From positions 1 to 19,958 of the forward strand of contig DAOVMD010000006.1 in NCBI GenBank assembly GCA_030630935.1: a stretch of DNA of 19,958 bases. The letters run 5' to 3'. Source of the DNA: Candidatus Mcinerneyibacteriota bacterium (lineage in GTDB: Bacteria; AUK180; JAQVHJ01). Of the stretch, positions 7,815 through 15,515 are shown one piece after another (position 1 is the first letter of the stretch; every line of letters begins with the position of its first letter). The notes below the pieces were generated by a model, which saw only the letters and a list, made by a program, of their open reading frames with translations, did no database searches and had not been told where the DNA came from. Position numbers and translations under genes: made by a program.

Positions 7815-8423
7815 TTATATATCAGGCCATTTTTTAAAATCATGTGGATCCATTCGTGATTTAAAGAAACCTATTAATTTACCCTTAGCAACGATATGAC
7901 CTCTCATTGCCGTTTCAATCTCGCGTTCTGTTTTTCCGGATTCCAGATTCAATTTAATGTCAAGAGCATAAATTTTAAAACAATATTTATGTGTAATTCC
8001 TGGAGATGGACATGGTCCTTTGTATTCATTTTTGCCCCAGCTGTTTTTCCCAAGCTTTGCATCAATTTTATTTATATCCGCATTTTCAGGAATAGAATCA
8101 AGATTTCCCGGGATATCATAAACAAGCCAATGAATCCAAGTTCCAGCGTGTGCATCAGTATCTCCGCAGATAATAACGATGCTTTTTGTCTCTTTGGGAA
8201 GTCCTTCCCATTTTAATTTAGGAGAAACGTTTTTGTCTTTACAAGTATATTTATCTGGAATTAAGCCTTCTTCTGCAAAAGCAGTGCTTGTAATTATAAG
8301 TTCTTCAGCATCCGTTTCAATGAAATCAGCTTGCGGTTCTTTTTTAATAGAATTATCAGTGATTTTACATGAAGTGAAAACAAGTAATAAAAGAATTAAA
8401 AACAAACTACAATGCTTCTTCAC
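7815..8423 (-). CDS. YbhB/YbcL-family (PEBP, Raf-kinase-inhibitor-like) lipoprotein
   Basis: A 202-residue member of the phosphatidylethanolamine-binding protein family. The N-terminus has a lysine, a hydrophobic run and FTSC ending at Cys19, a relaxed lipobox, so it is probably a lipid-anchored envelope protein. Family landmarks are present: GDTDAHAGTWIHWLVYDIP (residues about 87-105), GPCPSPGITHKYCFKIYALD (about 136-155), and GKLIGFF near the end. Bacterial members have no well-established biochemical role; ligand binding is assumed. The start is GTG with GGAGAA a few bases upstream. It overlaps the 3' end of the barrel gene by 17 bp, so the two are translated from one message. Confidence 0.9.
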   Translation of the reverse strand: MKKHCSLFLILLLLVFTSCKITDNSIKKEPQADFIETDAEELIITSTAFAEEGLIPDKYTCKDKNVSPKLKWEGLPKETKSIVIICGDTDAHAGTWIHWLVYDIPGNLDSIPENADINKIDAKLGKNSWGKNEYKGPCPSPGITHKYCFKIYALDIKLNLESGKTEREIETAMRGHIVAKGKLIGFFKSRMDPHDFKKWPDI

Positions 8424-9003
8424 TTTTCTTCTCCTTTTTTATCTTAAAAATATATGAAAAACCAAACATAAAGTTTGCAGTATAGTAATGAATCTTTTCT
8501 GTTCTCTCATAATAACCACTTGGCTGGTATTCCCAAATCTTTTCTTCTGCTCCATAGTATTCTGTGCGCCTTAATTCAACTCTAAAGATAAGAGATTCAG
8601 AAAAATTAAATTTAAAGCCAACTCCAATATTTACAGCCGTCAGATTGCTGCCTTCCCAGAGTGGCAAGGTTCCAAAGTTAAAACTATTTCCATATCCGAT
8701 ACCGGTGATAATAAAAAAGTGCGATTTTTCATTAACTCGCAGATTAATATTTAGGTTTGTTGAAAATAGAATGCTATCATTTCCAGCCATTAGCTCTGGT
8801 TCAAGTTCAAGAACATGATTAAAAAAATAACCATATCGAAAAAATAGATTTACATTTTCATAATTATAAGAATATTCACCCGCCCTGCTTACTTTTGATG
8901 CTGTTAAAGAAAAAGAGACTTCCTTATCCCCTTTATTAAAATCTCCATAAACAAATATTGATATGAATAAAGAAATTAATAAAATTGTGAGTTTTTTGTT
9001 CAT
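8407..9003 (-). CDS. Predicted outer-membrane beta-barrel protein
   Basis: A 198-residue protein with a clear Sec signal peptide (MNKK, hydrophobic run, cleavage likely after VYG near residue 20). The rest alternates polar and hydrophobic/aromatic residues in strand-like blocks, for example HFFIITGIGYGNSF and ANFMFGFSYIFKI, the pattern of a small 8-strand outer-membrane barrel. I cannot assign a named family. The last 13 residues are charged (KKEKKSEEAL), so the usual C-terminal aromatic signal is internal; the overlap with the next gene may explain the tail. AAGGAAGAG lies five bases before the ATG. It is the second gene of a probable operon (small ORF, barrel, PEBP lipoprotein). Confidence 0.8.
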   Translation of the reverse strand: MNKKLTILLISLFISIFVYGDFNKGDKEVSFSLTASKVSRAGEYSYNYENVNLFFRYGYFFNHVLELEPELMAGNDSILFSTNLNINLRVNEKSHFFIITGIGYGNSFNFGTLPLWEGSNLTAVNIGVGFKFNFSESLIFRVELRRTEYYGAEEKIWEYQPSGYYERTEKIHYYTANFMFGFSYIFKIKKEKKSEEAL

Positions 9004-9015
9004 CTTATCTCTTCC

Positions 9016-9168
9016 TTAAAGTGCATCGCAATTTATTTTTCTGTAAATGCAAAAAGTAGATTCTTTGTTCTGATTATTATTGAGGTTGCAAATTGCGATT
9101 TCGTTATTAATTGTTTTATCAATCTTGAGAAAAGCCTTTTCATGAAGAGAATCAAGATTACAAGACAT
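9016..9168 (-). CDS. Small 50-residue cysteine-containing protein
   Basis: A short ORF running ATG to TAA. It is supported by a strong ribosome site (GGGAGG seven bases upstream) and by its fit: its stop is 12 bp before the start of the barrel gene, with that gene's own ribosome site in between. The product has four cysteines (C3, C27, C40, C47), many Asn and Ile residues, no membrane segment and no signal peptide. I do not recognise a family. It may be a real small protein or a translated leader peptide for the operon. Confidence 0.6.
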   Translation of the reverse strand: MSCNLDSLHEKAFLKIDKTINNEIAICNLNNNQNKESTFCIYRKINCDAL

Positions 9169-9194
9169 TACCAAACCTCCCGGTGATAGATATC

Positions 9195-9203
9195 ATAATA
9201 CCA
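9195..9203 (-). promoter_or_regulatory. Possible extended -10 promoter of the small ORF/barrel/PEBP operon
   Basis: Reading the - strand, TGGTATTAT fits an extended -10 element (TGnTATAAT-like), 27 bases upstream of the small ORF's ATG. No good -35 hexamer is at the right distance, so the call is weak. Confidence 0.35.
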
Positions 9204-9223
9204 GATTAATGTTACCATAATTT

Positions 9224-10495
9224 TCAAATTTCAAATTTAATGAATGGTAATAATATAACGGGGAAAAAATAAACTTGTTTTTCTTCCCTTAAAATATTCT
9301 TTGTAACAACTACTGTCTTTTTTACATTATTATATTTATCCTTAAACCTCTTTATAGAAATCGGTACTTTAGGTTTTTGTCTGAATTTAACTTCAACAGG
9401 GATTAATTCATCCTTCGATTTGACAATAAAGTCAATCTCAGACTTTGAGATAGTTCTATAAAAGAATATATTTCCTTTATCAAAGGTACTTCTCAAGTTG
9501 TTATATACAAAATTTTCAATACTTTTACCATTGATAAGCAAATACCTATCATATTCAATTCCTGTAAATTGCTTCAGTAAACCAATGTTATTCAAATAAA
9601 CCTTCTGCATTTTTGATAATTCTTTACGGATATTGGTATAGAAAGGACTTAAAAACGAAAAAATAAATGTCCCTTCGAGTATATCCAGATACTTATTAAG
9701 GGTATTCGAATGTAAATTTAAAGTATTTGATAGTTCATTTTTATTTACAAGGTTCCCTATCTGAGAACATAGAATTGAAATCAAATTATTAAATCCGCTG
9801 ACGTTTTCGATTCTTAAAAAATCTATTACATCTTTCCTAATATATGTATTAATAATCTCCTTTAATATAAGCATTCTCTTTTCTGATTGCGAATGTAATA
9901 CTACTTCAGGATAACCTCCCCAGTTTATATAGTCAACAAAATGTTGTTCCAGATCTTCCTTGTATGTTTTATAGAAATCGGATAATATTTTAAATCTATC
10001 GGTTACTTTCCATAGTAAATTATATTTGAAAGATGACTTCGCACGGAGATGCTCTAAAAAAGAAAATGGTGTAAGTAAAAATTCTATTTTCCTGCCTGTA
10101 AGAAATTCCTTATCTTCAGAAAGCCTTAAAGTGGATGAGCCGCTTACAATAATATTTAAATAGGATTTTGTTATATCAAATAATACTTTAAGGAAAAAAC
10201 CGGTACTTTTTATATACTGTACTTCGTCCAGGATTAAATATGAACTTCTATTGTGGATATTATATTCATTTTTTAGATAATTAATTAATAACTTAGGCTC
10301 TTTAAATATGGGATTTGTAATCTCTTGATCAATAGAAAAATAAATAACCCGCTTATTCTGTTCTTCCAGAATATCCTTTAGATAGTATAACAAAGTTGTC
10401 TTTCCCACTTGCCTTGCACCCTTAATAAGGATGATTTTCCTTTCATCAAGCCATGGTAAAACTTTATCAAGTAATTCTCTTTTAATAATTTTCAT
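9224..10495 (-). CDS. AAA ATPase with DUF4143 and nuclease-like C-terminus
   Basis: A 423-residue member of the large AAA_14/DUF4143 family of prokaryotic ATPases, whose cellular role is still unclear. Walker A GARQVGKTT is at residues 26-34, Walker B YLILDE at 86-91, and sensor-like SGSS at 118-121. Residues about 215-310 form the DUF4143 helical region (IRKDVIDFLRIENV and following). The C-terminal part has E327, D355 and E368/K370 (SEIDFIV then PVEVKF), the layout of a PD-(D/E)XK nuclease-like fold. No toxin or antitoxin partner is next to it. There is a good promoter at 10521-10549, but no clear ribosome site before the ATG, so the leader is very short and weakly initiating. Genes of this family often move between genomes. 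Confidence 0.9.
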   Translation of the reverse strand: MKIIKRELLDKVLPWLDERKIILIKGARQVGKTTLLYYLKDILEEQNKRVIYFSIDQEITNPIFKEPKLLINYLKNEYNIHNRSSYLILDEVQYIKSTGFFLKVLFDITKSYLNIIVSGSSTLRLSEDKEFLTGRKIEFLLTPFSFLEHLRAKSSFKYNLLWKVTDRFKILSDFYKTYKEDLEQHFVDYINWGGYPEVVLHSQSEKRMLILKEIINTYIRKDVIDFLRIENVSGFNNLISILCSQIGNLVNKNELSNTLNLHSNTLNKYLDILEGTFIFSFLSPFYTNIRKELSKMQKVYLNNIGLLKQFTGIEYDRYLLINGKSIENFVYNNLRSTFDKGNIFFYRTISKSEIDFIVKSKDELIPVEVKFRQKPKVPISIKRFKDKYNNVKKTVVVTKNILREEKQVYFFPVILLPFIKFEI

Positions 10496-10520
10496 AATGC
10501 ACCGTTAATATTCTTAGATA

Positions 10521-10549
10521 ATTATAACATGATACTGTAAAAAAATCAA
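10521..10549 (-). promoter_or_regulatory. Sigma70-type promoter of the DUF4143 ATPase gene
   Basis: Reading the - strand: TTGATT (10544-10549), 17-base spacer, TATAAT (10521-10526). It would give a leader of about 20 bases before the ATG at 10495. Confidence 0.6.
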
Positions 10550-10662
10550 GGTATTTTTTACAGCATTTGTTTCCTTGCCGTATTGCTTAGTCAAACTTCA
10601 CGTTTACAAATAAAAGCAAAAAAAAAAGATATTTTACCACCCCGAACTAAAAGAAAAAACGG

Positions 10663-10779
10663 GGTAAACTCCGAACACAGAGGACACGGAGAGAAAAAAA
10701 TACATAAGTTCAGATTTTTAACAGAGATTGGAATCAAAGATTCCAACAACATGATTAATGGGATTATTAAAATGAATAG
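10663..10779 (+). repeat. Composite dispersed repeat, locus A, arm 1
   Basis: Three modules in order: a purine-rich part with GAACACAGAGGACACGGAG (from 10673), then TTTTTAACAGAGATT (10715-10729), then CATGATTAATGGGATTATTA (from 10750), ending in AATGAATAG. These words belong to degenerate intergenic repeats known from many environmental bacteria. Between modules two and three sits an extra perfect hairpin, TTGGAATC-AAA-GATTCCAA (10728-10746), absent from arm 2 and from locus B arm 1. Confidence 0.75.
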
Positions 10780-10862
10780 AAAAAAACTAATGAAAAAACT
10801 TCTTAATACAAGATAAAACCCGAATTTATTATATAGTTATAATCAAATAGAGATTCATCTTT

Positions 10863-11010
10863 TCTATTCATTTTTTTATCCCCAAATCATGTAATCTCTG
10901 TTAAATCTTTTCAGTGTGATCAGTGCGGAGTCGGGAACTCCACGTAGTTCTTGATGTTCAGTGGTTAAAAGTTTTTCTGCTATCTTCTCTCTGTTATCTG
11001 CTCAGTAGTT
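10863..11010 (-). repeat. Composite dispersed repeat, locus A, arm 2 (inverted)
   Basis: Read on the - strand this is an inverted copy of arm 1: a CACTGAACA/CACTGA module, then TTTAACAGAGATTACATGAT, then GGGGATA and AATGAATAG. The two arms face each other across about 83 bp of unrelated AT-rich DNA and could fold into a large imperfect cruciform. The outer part also contains a small inverted repeat (GGAGT-CGGGA-ACTCC on the + strand, near 10928-10942). Confidence 0.7.
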
Positions 11011-11247
11011 AAATATTTCTTTTTACATTGTAAATAAATTAATATGTCAAAGAACTGATTTATATTAAATAATCTTATAAATGAACTTCTGAAAACTGCC
11101 TAAGTAAGAAAAGAGCTGCTTCATATATCTACTTTTGGGGTAGTTTTATTTTTCATATTCTTTCATATTACTTTTCACACTTCCTATTGTAAAAATATTT
11201 TTAAAACAAGTTATAAAACTCCTTTCTAATCTCTTTTATTGCTTCAC

Positions 11248-12447
11248 TCATTCTTCACTCCATTCTTCTTCATCTTCTATAAATTTAAAAAAATTATGTT
11301 TTTTATTTTGTTTTATGAATAAATTTTCGACTTCTGACCAGTCTTGCAGCTGGTTGCCTTTATCAAAAAGTTCATCAATTCCATCCGGCATTATTCCGGC
11401 AAACATTCCAGCAAGGTAGTATCTGATTCCCATATGATCATCCGGGTCAAATTCAAGAATTAACTTATAAAATTTCTCTGCTTCCTTGAGGTTTTTTATT
11501 TCCTGTGCATAAACCGCTTTATTATAGATTGCTCTAAAATATTGTCTATTCTCGATCTCGCCCCATTCTAATATTTCGGGGAGTACGGGAAAGTGTTTTA
11601 AAGTTTTCTTATAAGCAAGCTCGATATGTTTAACTCTTTGTTTTAAATTGTTTTCCACTTTATATGTCTCAATAAGTCCAACCTCAGCAGCAACAAAATC
11701 CTGATCAATTTTCAATGCTTTATTGAGCAGGAGCTTTGCGGCTTCTGTTAGGTCATTATTTATATCCTCCATTGCATCATAATAAAGATCCCATTTATCC
11801 TTTTCATCAAAATTGTAATTCTCGTTTATATTTTTAGTTTCTTTTTCCTGTCTATATTTTTCATAAATAGCTTTTAGAGGTATTGGATTTAACAAAACAT
11901 TCAGCAGCTGCTGAAGACTTTTATAAATCGAGGTCGGCAGTTCACTTATGTATTTATAAGAATAATATTTGGGGGACATATTTTTTTCAATCAACTTATG
12001 AACAATATCAATACTTCTGCAGTAATTTAACATTAACCTTTCGTGTTTCTTTTTATTATATTCTTTTAATACAAACAAACCAAGAATATCCATTAACAGA
12101 TATTCAAAAGAAGAAACAGCAGCCCGTCTTAAATTGCCATTTTTATGTTGAATGATTATAAGCAAGAAATCTGATAAAAGTTCGTAATTCTCAACGACAT
12201 AACCTAACCAAATAACACTTGAAATCCGAATAAATGCAATTTTATTATTGATATTTTTTATTGAATCAAAATCTACAAGTTCATTTTTGAACTTTCTAAA
12301 TAAAAGGTTCTTATCCTCTCCCTTTTTTCCAAGTTCGGTATTCCATAATTTGTCTATTGCTTTCTTTGCAGTCTTTATTTCGTCCTTGTTTCCTGTTTTT
12401 ATTTTTCTGATATTTTCAGAGATAAAATTGTCTTTTTCAATGGTCAT
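11248..12447 (-). CDS. Hypothetical protein with TPR-like C-terminal half
   Basis: A 399-residue soluble protein I cannot assign to a named family. The N-terminal half is helical, with a hydrophobic stretch at about 85-125 that looks like buried HEAT/TPR-type helices, not membrane segments. The C-terminal half contains at least two TPR-like units: NNDLTEAAKLLLNKALKIDQ (near 229-248) and NLKEAEKFYKLILEFDPDD (near 317-336), followed by a conserved-looking YYLAGMFAGI. The tail is acidic. It would be a protein-protein interaction scaffold. The ATG has GGGAAA five bases upstream. A perfect consensus promoter lies about 190 bp upstream of the start. Confidence 0.8.
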   Translation of the reverse strand: MTIEKDNFISENIRKIKTGNKDEIKTAKKAIDKLWNTELGKKGEDKNLLFRKFKNELVDFDSIKNINNKIAFIRISSVIWLGYVVENYELLSDFLLIIIQHKNGNLRRAAVSSFEYLLMDILGLFVLKEYNKKKHERLMLNYCRSIDIVHKLIEKNMSPKYYSYKYISELPTSIYKSLQQLLNVLLNPIPLKAIYEKYRQEKETKNINENYNFDEKDKWDLYYDAMEDINNDLTEAAKLLLNKALKIDQDFVAAEVGLIETYKVENNLKQRVKHIELAYKKTLKHFPVLPEILEWGEIENRQYFRAIYNKAVYAQEIKNLKEAEKFYKLILEFDPDDHMGIRYYLAGMFAGIMPDGIDELFDKGNQLQDWSEVENLFIKQNKKHNFFKFIEDEEEWSEE

Positions 12448-12484
12448 TTTTATTTCCCTTTTTTATTTCAAACATTCCGAAGCC

Positions 12485-12607
12485 TTAAGAATATTTTGAA
12501 CCTAACCCTGAATAGTATGAGAGTTTAGTAAGTTTTTTATTTGCTGTTAATTTAAATACACCATAAGATGAATCAATAAATGTTCCTTGAAGTGAGATAA
12601 AGTTACT
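12485..12607 (-). pseudogene. Possible 3' remnant of a lost gene (40 open codons, no start)
   Basis: In the leader of the TPR-like gene, one - strand frame stays open for 40 codons to a TAA but has no start codon and is closed upstream by a stop. The translation (for instance SLQGTFIDSSYGVFKLTANK) has protein-like composition, unlike the AT-rich noise around it, and looks like the end of a protein. It may be a decayed gene or chance. Confidence 0.25.
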
Positions 12608-12642
12608 TTAATTCGCATAATCCTAATTCATTTTTTATTAAC

Positions 12643-12671
12643 ATTATAAACTAAAAATATTTAAATGTCAA
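12643..12671 (-). promoter_or_regulatory. Perfect consensus sigma70 promoter with a leader of about 190 bases
   Basis: Reading the - strand: TTGACA (12666-12671), 17-base spacer, TATAAT (12643-12648), matching the consensus at all twelve positions. Transcription would start near 12636, about 190 bases before the ATG at 12447, much longer than the leaders of other genes in the window. The leader contains a 23-codon ORF in another frame and the 40-codon remnant, but no riboswitch fold I can recognise. Confidence 0.7.
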
Positions 12672-12803
12672 GTGAAATCAGGCATAAAATTGGTATCTGT
12701 AGGAGATCCTAAGGCTGGAAGCCTAAGTTACTTTGTTAGTTATAAATGGCTTTATAAGAATCATAAACGATTTTAAAGAATTATTTAATAATGCAAACCA
12801 TCA

Positions 12804-13961
12804 TTAATTCTTCATGTTTTTATCTAAAAATTCATCAAGAACTTTGTACTTCCAATAATTATCTCCAATGAGATTAATAATACTCCTTTTTAATTTGGGT
12901 AATTTATTCATTAGTTCTGTCTTATCAAATACTATAAGTTTTTTGCTCTCTAAGAAATCAATATAAATAGGAAAACCTATTGCAAGAATGGTACCTGCAT
13001 GACAATCTCCAAACAATGGATTAAGTTTTAAAACAAGAAATTTTTCAAGATAATCTACAGAAACATATAAAGCATTCTCAATGTTTTCAAACATATTTAA
13101 TTGAAGAATTACAAAATTAGTAATTTCATTTTTCAAATTATTACTAAAGCCATAATCAATATTTCTTGATTTTGCATAAGCAATGAACTCCACAAATAAC
13201 CAATGTAAATTATCTTGGTAATTCGGTTGTTCAATACTAAATTGTCCTGTTCCCCAGTTAAAACTATCTTTTCCTTCTATTACTCTTACCGTTTTTACGA
13301 ATTCACCCTTTTTCGGTTTTATATATTGTCTGATGTGTTTATAGAATTGCTGCAGTTGCTCCTCTGAATAATTTTCATTATTAATCAGGAAAGTAAAGAT
13401 ACTATTAAATAATATAATATGCTTGATTTCATCTTTTGCAAATTTCATAATATTTGAATCTTTCATAAAAGCAATATATATTTGTTCTATAAAGAATAAT
13501 GTCAGACTATAGTGTGAATATATTTCAAAAAAGGATAATATTTGAAATATAAGTTTAGGAACCTTAATAATATTATTTTTTGCAATCTTTATTATTCTTT
13601 TTATTTCATCAAGGTTCCATTTAATGAAATTCAGATAAATCAAGTATTCATAAAGATATACAGATATTTTTTTAAATAGCTCTCCTTTCCTTTCTTTAAA
13701 CTCCCATATTAATGATATTGCATTATCATTCTTTCCTTCAATCCCGGCACTATCAACTGTTCTACCTAAAAAATCTAAATATAGTGACTTATCATCGAGT
13801 TCATTGTAATTCATTAATTCACGAATTGTTTCTATCTTTTCATCAGAATTATTCGTTTCATCAAATCTATTTTCCCAATACTCAAAAGATGTAATGCTGT
13901 AGTATTTTTTCTGCTTTGGAAATCTCGGCTTTTTCCGTCTACCTTTTTTCTTCTTCGACAT
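12804..13961 (-). CDS. Hypothetical protein, basic N-terminus and helical repeats
   Basis: A 385-residue protein I do not recognise. The first 19 residues are extremely basic (MSKKKKGRRKKPRFPKQKK), as in proteins that touch nucleic acid or ribosomes. The rest is a series of amphipathic helices, probably an alpha-solenoid, with many Ile, Asn and Lys residues. There is no signal peptide. A hydrophobic stretch near residues 153-167 is aromatic and probably buried. The start is supported only by a weak AGAAG upstream. Composition and layout resemble the neighbouring TPR-like gene, and the two could be related orphans, but I see no direct similarity. Confidence 0.7.
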   Translation of the reverse strand: MSKKKKGRRKKPRFPKQKKYYSITSFEYWENRFDETNNSDEKIETIRELMNYNELDDKSLYLDFLGRTVDSAGIEGKNDNAISLIWEFKERKGELFKKISVYLYEYLIYLNFIKWNLDEIKRIIKIAKNNIIKVPKLIFQILSFFEIYSHYSLTLFFIEQIYIAFMKDSNIMKFAKDEIKHIILFNSIFTFLINNENYSEEQLQQFYKHIRQYIKPKKGEFVKTVRVIEGKDSFNWGTGQFSIEQPNYQDNLHWLFVEFIAYAKSRNIDYGFSNNLKNEITNFVILQLNMFENIENALYVSVDYLEKFLVLKLNPLFGDCHAGTILAIGFPIYIDFLESKKLIVFDKTELMNKLPKLKRSIINLIGDNYWKYKVLDEFLDKNMKN

Positions 13962-14105
13962 AAGAATCTTCTTTAGAATTATTTTTTGTTTTTAATAAGT
14001 TACTTTCCCGAATGCTTGTATTAACTCTACTTACTAAACAAGCCTTACTCAAATAAATATAATAATACTTGATTAAATCAATAATATTTTCTTTCATTTA
14101 ATAAC

Positions 14106-15053
14106 CTAATATTTCCTATTATATTGTCTTCTTATTTCGAAGAAGATTCCTCTCTTTTCTTTTTTTGTAACTATTCGTTTTTGGTCAAGCAGAATTCGGA
14201 TATATTTTTGAAGTTCTGCTATTTTAATATTGAGAATAATATTCAAATCTTTAATTGTCATAGGTCTCCTTGAAATTGCGGAGAGAATCAGTTTATCAAT
14301 ACTGGTTGAATGTTCACGGAAATATTTATCTTTATCCTTGAATTTTGCAATGATTTCCGAACCTGGGATCATTTTTTTAATTTTCAGTAATTCTTTTTTA
14401 GAGACTTGTTTGACCCAGGCTTCTGTTCCAGGCCTATCTAAAGTATTCAGCTGGATCTTTTCAGGTTTCAATTTATCCAGGAGCTCTTTTATTTTGAGGA
14501 TTTCTTTTCTGGAATCGTTTATGCCTTTTATAATAAATATCTCTATCCATAATTGGCCTTTAAACATTTTTCTAAATTCAATAAGCCCGTCGATTATTTT
14601 CTTTAGGTTTAATTTGGAATGTGGTTTATTAATTTTTTTGAAAGTTTTTAATGTAACTGAATCAATTGACGGAATTACTATGTCAGCTTGAGCTAAATCC
14701 TTTCTGACCTGTTCTCTATATAACAACGACCCGTTTGTCAGCACGGCGATCTTATATTGTGGATATTTCATTTTTAAATACACAATGATTTTGCCGATTA
14801 TTGAACTAAGAGTAGGTTCACCTGATCCGGAGAAGGTGATATAGTCGAGTTTTGGTTTGACCTTAAGGAAACTATTTAATTCCCTAATTAGATTTCTGTA
14901 AGGGAAAAATTCTTTTCTTCGGATTGTTTTGTTGGTAGTTTTTCCGCATTCACAATAAACACAGTCATAAGTACAGGTTTTAAATGGGACTAGGTCAATC
15001 CCGAGAGAAATCCCAAGTCTTCTTGATGGCACCGGTCCAAAAAGATATTTCAT
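14106..15053 (-). CDS. Radical SAM protein, COG0731-like
   Basis: A 315-residue radical S-adenosylmethionine enzyme. The 4Fe-4S motif is CTYDCVYC (C27, C31, C34), preceded by FGPVPSRRLGISLGIDLVPF, typical of the COG0731 group whose archaeal members make wyosine-type tRNA bases. Bacterial members of this type have mostly unknown substrates. The glycine-rich SAM-binding strand GSGEPTL is at about residues 76-82. Residues about 245-315 look like a winged-helix domain (TIKDLNIILNIKIAELQKY), common in this subgroup and probably a nucleic-acid or partner-binding part. AAGGAG lies close before the ATG, and a good promoter is at 15082-15110. It is a single-gene unit, divergent from the HD-GYP operon. 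Confidence 0.9.
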   Translation of the reverse strand: MKYLFGPVPSRRLGISLGIDLVPFKTCTYDCVYCECGKTTNKTIRRKEFFPYRNLIRELNSFLKVKPKLDYITFSGSGEPTLSSIIGKIIVYLKMKYPQYKIAVLTNGSLLYREQVRKDLAQADIVIPSIDSVTLKTFKKINKPHSKLNLKKIIDGLIEFRKMFKGQLWIEIFIIKGINDSRKEILKIKELLDKLKPEKIQLNTLDRPGTEAWVKQVSKKELLKIKKMIPGSEIIAKFKDKDKYFREHSTSIDKLILSAISRRPMTIKDLNIILNIKIAELQKYIRILLDQKRIVTKKEKRGIFFEIRRQYNRKY

Positions 15054-15081
15054 TATATCTCCTTTTTTCTCATACTTCAGG

Positions 15082-15110
15082 ATTTTAACATAAAACGATA
15101 ATTATTTCAA
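15082..15110 (-). promoter_or_regulatory. Sigma70-type promoter of the radical SAM gene
   Basis: Reading the - strand: TTGAAA (15105-15110), 17-base spacer, TAAAAT (15082-15087), five of six consensus matches in each hexamer. The leader would be about 23 bases. Confidence 0.6.
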
Positions 15111-15148
15111 GTAAAAATTATGATTTGACATTCGCTTTGCTTATTGAA

Positions 15149-15298
15149 GAGGCCTCAGAGCACGCGGAGGAAAACAAAAAGAACAAGAAAAAAACATTAA
15201 CCACTGAACACACTGACCACGCCGCAAAAAACAAACAAAAGAGAATAGATTTTTAACAGAGATTACATGATAAATGGGATTATTAAAATAAATAGAAT
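15149..15298 (+). repeat. Composite dispersed repeat, locus B, arm 1
   Basis: Same module order as locus A: CCTCAGAGCACGCGGAGG, then AACCACTGAACACACTGACC (from 15199), then TTTTTAACAGAGATTACATG (15250-15269), TGGGATTATTAAAATAAATA and so on to 15298. This copy has no hairpin between AACAGAGATT and CATGAT, so it looks like the uninterrupted form. Confidence 0.75.
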
Positions 15299-15378
15299 AA
15301 AAGCGAAGGAATTACTTTTTTACTCAGGATTAAATTTAAGTTAATTCTGTGATTATGCTTAAACAAATATTTATATCT

Positions 15379-15460
15379 CTATTCATTTTTCTTATCCCAT
15401 ATTATCATGCTTCCGGAATCTTCGCTTCAAATCTCTGTTAAAAATTTATAGTGTGTTAGA
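15379..15460 (-). repeat. Composite dispersed repeat, locus B, arm 2 (inverted)
   Basis: Read on the - strand: TTTTTAACAGAGATT, then about 20 extra bases (complement of 15410-15429, with GAAGCGAAG and the palindrome CTTCCGGAAG), then CATGATAATATGGGATAAG and AATGAATAG. It is inverted relative to arm 1, about 80 bp away, as in locus A. The extra sequence sits at the same site as the extra hairpin in A1. Confidence 0.7.
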
Positions 15461-15515
15461 ATAATTCATTATGTATGGGAACTTTCCTTACTTGAGCGCG
15501 CTTTTGTACTCTTGG

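Larger units (their letters stand above)
10496..11247. other. Gene-free region holding inverted composite repeat locus A
   Basis: About 750 bp. It contains the ATPase promoter, the two arms of composite repeat locus A (listed separately), and from about 11015 to 11247 AT-rich DNA in which I see no feature. A 77-codon + strand frame (10583-10816) runs through repeat arm A1 and has the composition of a translated repeat, not of a gene. Confidence 0.6.
12448..12803. other. Intergenic region with promoter, long leader and dispersed repeat fragments
   Basis: About 356 bp. The right part (12700-12800) holds short dispersed elements: an AGGCT-GGA-AGCCT hairpin near 12711-12723, a 19-base segment (12759-12777) that is the inverse of 6745-6763 with one mismatch, and an ATGCAAA...ATTCTTCAT segment resembling 4596-4615. 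The left part is the leader of the TPR-like gene. Confidence 0.5.

Noticed and set aside
10583-10816. A 77-codon + strand open frame
   Set aside because: It runs through composite repeat arm A1. The translation is a read-through of repeat words, and there is no ribosome site. Such frames are common false genes.
12448-12636. A riboswitch in the leader of the TPR-like gene
   Set aside because: No conserved aptamer core or terminator/antiterminator pair could be recognised by eye.
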